Shown here one piece after another: positions 6,713 through 11,602 of a DNA stretch of 11,602 nt (positions are counted from its first letter, which is position 1; the number at the start of each line of letters is the position of its first letter). Both the position numbers and the translations under genes were made by a program. Location: positions 1-11,602 of the forward strand of contig CAIPFS010000494.1 of the NCBI GenBank assembly GCA_903864375.1. The letters run 5' to 3'. The notes beneath the pieces were generated by a model. The model had not been told where the DNA came from. It saw nothing but the letters and a program-made list of their open reading frames with translations, and did no database searches. This DNA comes from an uncultured Verrucomicrobiota bacterium (GTDB lineage: Bacteria > Verrucomicrobiota > Verrucomicrobiia > Limisphaerales > UBA9464).

Positions 6713-6956
6713 TTGCGTCCGTGTAGATGTCCCGCCGTTGTGGAATAAGACCCCGTATCGATTTCGGCCACCGTCGTCGGCGTCCTACCTTGCTTTCTGA
6801 TCCCTCGGTGGTTGGACTCTTGCTCACTGTCCCAAGGTTCAACCCCAGAGCGTGGAGAAAGACGGATGGGGTGATGGGTGCAACGGACGCCGGTCCAAGC
6901 CGTCTGAACGACGTCCGCAATGCCATTCTGTCACTGTTGTTTCCAGCCTGACCCCG

Positions 6957-6992
6957 AAATCTGCGGGTGGGGTACTGCTGCACCGCAGGTTT
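6957..6992. repeat. Inverted repeat, 10-bp stem, about 80 bp before nth
   Basis: AAATCTGCGG (6957-6966) pairs with CCGCAGGTTT (6983-6992), with nine Watson-Crick pairs and one T-G wobble. A T-G...C-A extension inside the 16-nt loop is possible with one bulged G. A partial copy of the left arm (AAATCTGTCGG) follows immediately at about 6995-7005. It may be a repeat element or an RNA hairpin in the nth leader; no known regulatory RNA is recognised. Confidence 0.5.
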
Positions 6993-7073
6993 ACAAATCT
7001 GTCGGACCGTTGGGCGAATCAGATGCGGCGCTTTCTCCTTTACTCCGGCGGGCGATGTCCGTAGTTCGCTGGG

Positions 7074-7841
7074 ATGTCGCGGGAAACCCAGGCAGAGTTG
7101 CGGAAGCGTGTGGAGTCAATTCTGGCTCTTTTGGCCTCCACCTATCCGGAGGCGCACTGCGAACTTCAGTTTCGGAATCCACTGGAGCTGTTGATTGCCA
7201 CGGTTCTTTCGGCCCAATGCACCGACAAGCAGGTGAACATTGTGACGGCGGATCTGTTTGAGAAATATAAGACTCCTTCCGACTATGCCGGTGCAGACCC
7301 GGATGTGCTCGAACAGGACCTGCGCCGGATTGGCCTCTTCCGGAACAAGGCCCGGAACATCCGGGCTGCCTGTCAGGCGCTCCTGGATCACCATGCAGGG
7401 GAAGTGCCCAGGACCCTGGCGGAATTGGTGGCTCTCGACGGGGTGGGGCGAAAGACGGCCAATGTCGTGTTGGGAAATGCCTTTGGGATCGAGGAGGGAG
7501 TCGTTGTTGACACCCACGTGGCGCGTTTGACCTCCCGACTGGGGATATCGCGGGAGACGGATCCCGTAAAAATCGAGAGTCGTTGGATGACCCTGGTTCC
7601 CAGGGATCGTTGGTCGATCCTAAGTCACTGGCTCATCTGGCATGGCCGGCGCCGGTGTGGCGCACGCGCGCCGGACTGTGCCGGGTGCGAAATCCGGCAC
7701 CTTTGTCCGTCGGCAAAAGATGCTTCAGGCGTGCCTGCTCCGGGCGTGAAGGTGTCGCGATCGAAAACTAAGCCAGAACCTCGCGGACCGGGGAAGCCGG
7801 TTCGACGCCGGTCAGCCGCTGATCCAGGCCCTGGAATTTAA
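7074..7841 (+). CDS. nth: Endonuclease III (DNA glycosylase/AP lyase) with basic C-terminal extension
   Basis: A bifunctional base-excision-repair enzyme that removes oxidised pyrimidines and cleaves the abasic site by beta-elimination. The protein has 255 residues (E. coli Nth has 211). LSAQCTDKQVN (45-55) is the conserved family segment. The helix-hairpin-helix LVALDGVGRKTANVV (118-132) carries the catalytic Lys127. VDTHVARLTSRLG (145-157) carries the catalytic Asp146. The [4Fe-4S] cluster cysteines are C195-X6-C202-X2-C205-X5-C211, exactly the Nth spacing. After the cluster comes a roughly 40-residue tail rich in Lys, Arg, Pro and Gly that may add non-specific DNA binding. The tail overlaps the DUF1501 gene by 74 bp on the opposite strand. 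The ATG at 7074 is the first start after an in-frame TAG at 7062. No Shine-Dalgarno sequence is seen. Confidence 0.96.
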   Translation: MSRETQAELRKRVESILALLASTYPEAHCELQFRNPLELLIATVLSAQCTDKQVNIVTADLFEKYKTPSDYAGADPDVLEQDLRRIGLFRNKARNIRAACQALLDHHAGEVPRTLAELVALDGVGRKTANVVLGNAFGIEEGVVVDTHVARLTSRLGISRETDPVKIESRWMTLVPRDRWSILSHWLIWHGRRRCGARAPDCAGCEIRHLCPSAKDASGVPAPGVKVSRSKTKPEPRGPGKPVRRRSAADPGPGI

Positions 7842-9249
7842 AGGTGAACCGTTCGTGATCGATGCCGAGGCAGTGAAGGATGGTGGCATTCAGGTCATTC
7901 AGGTGAACCGGGTTCTCCACCGGGCTGTAGCTGAAATCATCCGTTTCCCCGTGGCTGACTCCGCCTCGGATGCCGCCGCCGGCCATCCACATGCAGAAAT
8001 TGCGCGGATGATGGTCCCGCCCGTAATCGTCGCGGGCCAGCTTCCCCTGGGAATAAACCGTTCGACCGAACTCTCCGCCCCAGACGATCAAGGTTTCGTC
8101 CAGCAGGCCGCGCTCCTTGAGGTCCTTGACGAGTCCTGCGGTGGCTTGATCGATGTCCTTGCATTGGGCACGGATCTCACTGGGCAGACTTCCATGCTGA
8201 TCCCAGCCGCGATGGAGAATCTGAACGCAGCGAACGCCGCGTTCCACCATCCGCCGGGCGAGCAGGGTGCTGGCGGCATAGCTTCCGGGCTTGGTGACAT
8301 CGGGGCCGTAGAGATCGAGTGTGGCCTTGGATTCCCCGTGAAAATCGACCAACTCCGGCACGCTCGCCTGCATTCGGAACGCCATCTCATACTGGGCGAT
8401 GCGCGTGAGCGTCTCGGGGTCCCCAAAGCGTTCGTGAGTTGAATCGTTGAGGGAGTGCAGGGCGTCGAGCATGGTGCGGCGGTCCGAGCTGCTGACCCCC
8501 GGCGGGTTCTGGATATAAAGGACGGGATCCCCCACCGATCGGAGTGCCACGCCATTGTAGCGTCCCGGAAGGAAGCCGCTGCTCCACATGCGGGTGAAAA
8601 GAGCCTGTGCGGCCGACTTGGACGACCAGGTCGGGGTCAGGACCACAAATGCAGGAAGGTCATTGTTTTCGCTGCCGAGGCCGTAGGCCAGCCACGAACC
8701 GAGGCTGGCCTTGCCGGAAACCTCGCTGCCGGTCATGACAAACGTGCACGCCGGGTCGTGATTGATGGCGTTGGTGTGGACCGTCTTGATGAGGGCAATG
8801 TCATCCACGATGCCGGCGGTGTGCGGGAGCAATTCGCTGATCCAGCGACCGCAGTTACCAGCCTGATGGAACTGGAACATCGATGGGGCGACGGGAAACC
8901 GGTTTTGCCCGGAGGTCATCGTCGTGATGCGCTGCCCCTGTCGGACGGATTCGGGAAGGTCCTTGTCAAAATAATCCACCAGGCGCGGTTTGTAGTCCCA
9001 CAGGTCCAGTTGCGACGGCGCCCCGTTCATGTGGAGGTAAATCAAGTTCTTTGCCTTGGGCGCGAAGTGAGGGAAGCCGGGCAGGGGAGGATGGACTCGA
9101 TCCGTCGGGGCTGAGGTGGATCCCAGGATCTGACCTCCCAGCTGGCGGGCCCCGAGGAGGGCCAGCGCCATTCCGCCCAGCCGCAGCCCGGAATTTCCAA
9201 AAAACTGGCGGCGCGTTTGGTTGAGTTGAAACTCGTGGAACGGATTCAT
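7768..9249 (-). CDS. Tat-exported DUF1501 family protein
   Basis: A 493-residue exported protein of the DUF1501 family, whose fold is related to alkaline phosphatases and sulfatases; its reaction is unknown. The N-terminus has a twin-arginine signal, TRRQFF (12-17), followed by a hydrophobic Gly/Ala/Leu stretch (about 20-40). Conserved blocks include HMNGAPSQLDLWD (73-85), NHDPACTFVMTGS (163-175), HRGWDQHG (346-353), WGGEFGRT (390-397), GRDHHPRNF (410-418) and DLNATILHCLGID (452-464). Their His and Asp residues are plausible metal ligands by analogy with the superfamily. The C-terminal FKFQGLDQRLTGV block is typical for the family. The length is full. The ATG at 9249 lies 2 bp after the stop of the PSD1-type gene, so the two are very probably co-transcribed and translationally coupled. 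The 3' end overlaps nth by 74 bp. Confidence 0.93.
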   Translation of the reverse strand: MNPFHEFQLNQTRRQFFGNSGLRLGGMALALLGARQLGGQILGSTSAPTDRVHPPLPGFPHFAPKAKNLIYLHMNGAPSQLDLWDYKPRLVDYFDKDLPESVRQGQRITTMTSGQNRFPVAPSMFQFHQAGNCGRWISELLPHTAGIVDDIALIKTVHTNAINHDPACTFVMTGSEVSGKASLGSWLAYGLGSENNDLPAFVVLTPTWSSKSAAQALFTRMWSSGFLPGRYNGVALRSVGDPVLYIQNPPGVSSSDRRTMLDALHSLNDSTHERFGDPETLTRIAQYEMAFRMQASVPELVDFHGESKATLDLYGPDVTKPGSYAASTLLARRMVERGVRCVQILHRGWDQHGSLPSEIRAQCKDIDQATAGLVKDLKERGLLDETLIVWGGEFGRTVYSQGKLARDDYGRDHHPRNFCMWMAGGGIRGGVSHGETDDFSYSPVENPVHLNDLNATILHCLGIDHERFTFKFQGLDQRLTGVEPASPVREVLA

Positions 9250-9251
9250 GA

Positions 9252-11602
9252 TCAGTTGCGGGTGATGGTTTCGTCGAGGTTCAGCAGGAGATTGGCCGTG
9301 AGCGTGTAGGCCGCGAGTTCCGGAGCGGAAAGCGTCGGATCGGGCTTTGATTCGCCGAAGGAGACCACCTGGCGGGCGGCATCCGGGTTCCCCTGATATC
9401 GTTCGAGGTGGCGTTCAAGGGCGTTGGTGACAATCTGAAGCTCCCGCGCTGTCGGACGACGGGCCAGAACCGTGCGGTAGGCAAAGACAAGCCGGTCCTC
9501 CTCCGCCGTGCCTCCTTCTTTCAACATCCGTTCGGCCAGTCCGCGGGCCGCCTCGAAATGCTGGACATCGTTCATCAACTGGAGGGCTTGCAGGGGGGTG
9601 TCGGTTCGATCCCGGCGGGGACACGACTGCTCCCGGCTGGGACCGTCAAACGTTCCCATGAAGGGTGGCGGAGCGGTTCGCTTGATAAAGGCGTAGAGGC
9701 TGCGGCGATACAGGGCAGAACCCGAATCCTGTCGGTATTCGCGGGTATTTGAGCCGGAGTAGGCGACGGGCTCCCAGATATTGGGCGGTTGATACGACTT
9801 CACCCCGGGGCCACCAAAGGTCAGGTCCATGAGACCAGACACAAACAAGGCGTTATCGCGGAGTTGCTCCGCATCCAGACGGAAGCGCGGGCCCCTGGCC
9901 AGCAATCGGTTTTCCGGGTCCCGCTGGAGGACGTCGGATTCGACCCGGGAGGATTGCCGGTAGGTCGAGGAGGTCACCAGCTGCTTCACGAGCCGTTTCA
10001 GGTTCCATCCGTTGTCACGGAAATCCGAGGCGAGCCAGTCCAGCAATTCCGGGTGGCTGGGTGGTTCGCCCTGGGACCCAAAATTGTCGGATGTTTTGAC
10101 CAGACCCGTGCCAAAGAACTGTTGCCACAAGCGGTTGACCGTCACCCGGGCGGTGAGTGGGTTTTCAGGGCTGACCAGCCATTGGGCAAGGTCCAGGCGG
10201 TTTGGGTTGTTGGTGTTGGAGAGCGGCGGCAGGGCTGCCGGGACGTTCCGGAAAACCCGTTCACCGGGGCGGTCATAGGCTCCGCGGATCATCACAAAAC
10301 TTTCGCGGGGTTTTTCCAGGTCGCGAAAAATGAAGGATTGCACGATGCCGTCGTTGTACTCGTTGTAGCGCTTGCGGGCGGCGGCCACCGCATCGTGGAG
10401 CGGGCCAAAGACCGGCTGGGTCAGCCGGCAGACATTGCTGAGATAGTGATTTCGCAGGATCGCGACCTGTTCCGGGGTTCGATTTGTCGCAGTAACCTCC
10501 TTGAAAATCCGCCGGACAGGTTCGGGAAGGTCTCCGGAATCCCGGCCATCATTCGCCGAGGTCCAGGCCAGCAAAGACTGGGAGGGGTCGTGCGCAGGAT
10601 CGACATGGCCCGATACGCCCGCCTTGTCCCAATACATCAAACCGCCCGATTGGGTATAGGCCAGTCCTTTGATTTTGTCCCCGGGTTTGAGCCCGATCCG
10701 ATCGGCCTCCACCTCCAGACGGACCCATTCGGCCGTGTCCGGGAGCTCACCGACGATCATCCGGCTGGGCTTTCCTTTTTCACCCCAGGTGATGCCGTCG
10801 GGATCTCCCCAGACGGCGCGATGCTCCCAGTCCCCGCTATTGAATTGAAGCATGACCTCCGTGGGGGGATTCGCCGGGTCCAGGTAGACGTAGGCGAACA
10901 AGGTGGCATGTGGGGGAATCGTCAGGGTGGGCGTGGCGGTTTCGAAGACATCCTGCACACCGTCGGTGGCGCGGTGGCGCAGCGAGTTCCGACCGGAAAG
11001 CACCGGAAGCGGATAAGTGACGAACTGGGGTGAACCCTGCGGGCTGAATCCGGCAGGAGCCGCATCGTCGAGCCAGACCTGCTCGACGTCGTGGGCCTCC
11101 GGCAGAGGATTCAGGGTTGCCGGATCAACGTAGTCCACCGACTTGAGAGCGGTCTGGATGCGGGCCTCCGCAGCCTCGATGTCAGACTGGAGCTCCTGCA
11201 GCCGTTTTTCTTCCACCTCACCTTTGAGTTGAACCAGCGGGGCTGTTCGGAGGGTGTTTCCGTCCATGGCTGGATCGGCAGCGCTATGGAAGAAGGCATA
11301 GAGGGAGTAGAACTCCTTTTGGGACAACGGATCGAACTTGTGATCGTGGCAGACGGCACAGCCGGCGGTGAGCCCCATCCACGTCTGGACGGTCGTGGCG
11401 GTGCGGTCGACGGCGTATCGGAAGATCCATTCGGCGTCGATGGAGCCCCCTTCGCCGGTGGTCACGTTGCACCGGTTAAAGCCGGTGGCCACCAACTGAT
11501 CGGGGGTGGGCGCGGGGAGAAGGTCGCCGGCCAATTGCTCAATGGTGAAACGGTCGAACGGAAGATTCCGATTGAACGCCTTCACCACCCAATCGCGGTA
11601 GC
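9252..11602 (-). CDS. PSD1-type protein (DUF1549/DUF1553 with CXXCH), 5' end outside the window
   Basis: About 782 C-terminal residues are visible. The reading frame runs off the right edge (Y-R-D-W precedes the GTG at 11588), so that GTG is not the true start. Numbering from the GTG at 11588: the end of DUF1549 (about 1-110) includes FDRFTIEQLAGDLLP and a CAVCH haem-c-type motif followed by DHKFDP (77-87). A Glu-rich coiled-coil segment follows (about 122-149). Next is a beta-rich inserted domain (about 168-327). DUF1553 (about 425-765) includes NPLTARVTVNRLWQQFFG, DNFGSQGEPPSHPELLDWLA, SSTYRQSS, RFRLDAEQLRDNAL and DTPLQALQLMND. Intact relatives often carry an N-terminal signal peptide and cytochrome c-like domain, which cannot be checked here. 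The function is unknown; exported proteins of this kind, paired with DUF1501 as here, are suspected to act in polysaccharide utilisation. Confidence 0.93.
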   Translation of the reverse strand, partial: YRDWVVKAFNRNLPFDRFTIEQLAGDLLPAPTPDQLVATGFNRCNVTTGEGGSIDAEWIFRYAVDRTATTVQTWMGLTAGCAVCHDHKFDPLSQKEFYSLYAFFHSAADPAMDGNTLRTAPLVQLKGEVEEKRLQELQSDIEAAEARIQTALKSVDYVDPATLNPLPEAHDVEQVWLDDAAPAGFSPQGSPQFVTYPLPVLSGRNSLRHRATDGVQDVFETATPTLTIPPHATLFAYVYLDPANPPTEVMLQFNSGDWEHRAVWGDPDGITWGEKGKPSRMIVGELPDTAEWVRLEVEADRIGLKPGDKIKGLAYTQSGGLMYWDKAGVSGHVDPAHDPSQSLLAWTSANDGRDSGDLPEPVRRIFKEVTATNRTPEQVAILRNHYLSNVCRLTQPVFGPLHDAVAAARKRYNEYNDGIVQSFIFRDLEKPRESFVMIRGAYDRPGERVFRNVPAALPPLSNTNNPNRLDLAQWLVSPENPLTARVTVNRLWQQFFGTGLVKTSDNFGSQGEPPSHPELLDWLASDFRDNGWNLKRLVKQLVTSSTYRQSSRVESDVLQRDPENRLLARGPRFRLDAEQLRDNALFVSGLMDLTFGGPGVKSYQPPNIWEPVAYSGSNTREYRQDSGSALYRRSLYAFIKRTAPPPFMGTFDGPSREQSCPRRDRTDTPLQALQLMNDVQHFEAARGLAERMLKEGGTAEEDRLVFAYRTVLARRPTARELQIVTNALERHLERYQGNPDAARQVVSFGESKPDPTLSAPELAAYTLTANLLLNLDETITRN
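10608..11087 (-). other. Beta-rich inserted domain within the PSD1-type protein
   Basis: Between the coiled coil and DUF1553 there are about 160 residues with alternating hydrophobic strands and conserved-looking aromatic residues (TLFAYVYLDP, EVMLQFNSGDWEHRAVWG, EWVRLEVEAD, GLMYWDKAGVSG). The pattern suggests a jelly-roll, carbohydrate-binding or LamG-like module. The fold is inferred from the pattern only; no specific family is claimed. Confidence 0.45.

Larger units (their letters stand above)
6570..7073. other. Palindrome-rich non-coding region between the pilin-like gene and nth
   Basis: About 500 bp without a convincing gene. It contains at least three strong inverted repeats (6595-6617, 6694-6712, 6957-6992) and a cluster of near-repeats of a GTCCCTCC/GTCCCGCC unit (from about 6678, 6691 and 6726). 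A minus-strand open frame of 123 codons (6612-6983) runs through it, but it crosses all the palindromes and has an Arg/Ser/Gly/Pro-rich translation unlike a folded protein. The structure suggests intergenic repeat elements, with the upstream region of nth at the right end. No good promoter, tRNA or known riboswitch was recognised. Confidence 0.55.

Noticed and set aside
6885..6917. CGGACG...CGTCCG inverted repeat
   Set aside because: A 6-bp stem with a 21-nt loop is weak and expected by chance at this GC content.
6612..6983. 123-codon minus-strand open frame in the non-coding stretch before nth
   Set aside because: It crosses two of the strong palindromes and part of a third, is low in hydrophobic core residues and matches no family I recognise; it is more likely repeat-derived. 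A gene caller might still list it as hypothetical.
9789..11033. 414-codon plus-strand open frame opposite the PSD1-type gene
   Set aside because: It is the reverse-strand shadow of a clearly recognised family; no motif is seen in its translation.

Overview
The window looks like a chromosomal segment from a GC-rich, free-living member of the Verrucomicrobiota, probably the Pedosphaera/Limisphaera-type lineage. The evidence is a PSD1-type (DUF1549/DUF1553) gene next to a Tat-exported DUF1501 gene, a prepilin-like protein with an H-X9-DG motif, a small DUF3568-like lipoprotein, and the near absence of Shine-Dalgarno sequences before the starts. These families are abundant in the Planctomycetes-Verrucomicrobia group. 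The placement is inferred from gene content; there is no rRNA in the window.

Layout. 1-308 holds no convincing gene. A plus-strand block follows: a small lipoprotein (309-689), an NAD(P)-dependent sugar-nucleotide dehydratase resembling CDP-glucose 4,6-dehydratase (798-1961), a VanZ-like membrane protein (1958-2467) and a ComEC/Rec2-like DNA-uptake channel (2464-4881). The last three are chained by 4-bp ATGA stop/start overlaps and are probably one transcription unit. The tRNA m7G46 methyltransferase gene trmB lies on the minus strand (4752-5591) and overlaps the comEC end by 130 bp. Divergent from trmB is a prepilin-like gene (5715-6569). A hairpin-rich non-coding stretch of about 500 bp (6570-7073) precedes nth, endonuclease III (7074-7841). 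nth overlaps by 74 bp the end of a minus-strand operon of a PSD1-type gene (9252 to beyond the right edge) followed by a DUF1501 gene (7768-9249).

How the genes work together. ComEC and the pilin-like protein could both touch DNA uptake or the cell surface, but H-X9-DG pilin-like proteins in this phylum are numerous and mostly of unknown role. The PSD1/DUF1501 pair is a recurrent exported module of unknown biochemical function, often suspected to act in polysaccharide breakdown. trmB and nth are housekeeping genes.

No CRISPR array, tRNA, rRNA, transposase or phage gene was seen. The points most worth a second look are the ComEC C-terminal domain, which keeps the metallo-beta-lactamase-like layout but has lost its metal-binding motif, and the palindrome-rich intergenic region before nth, which looks like a mosaic of repeated elements.
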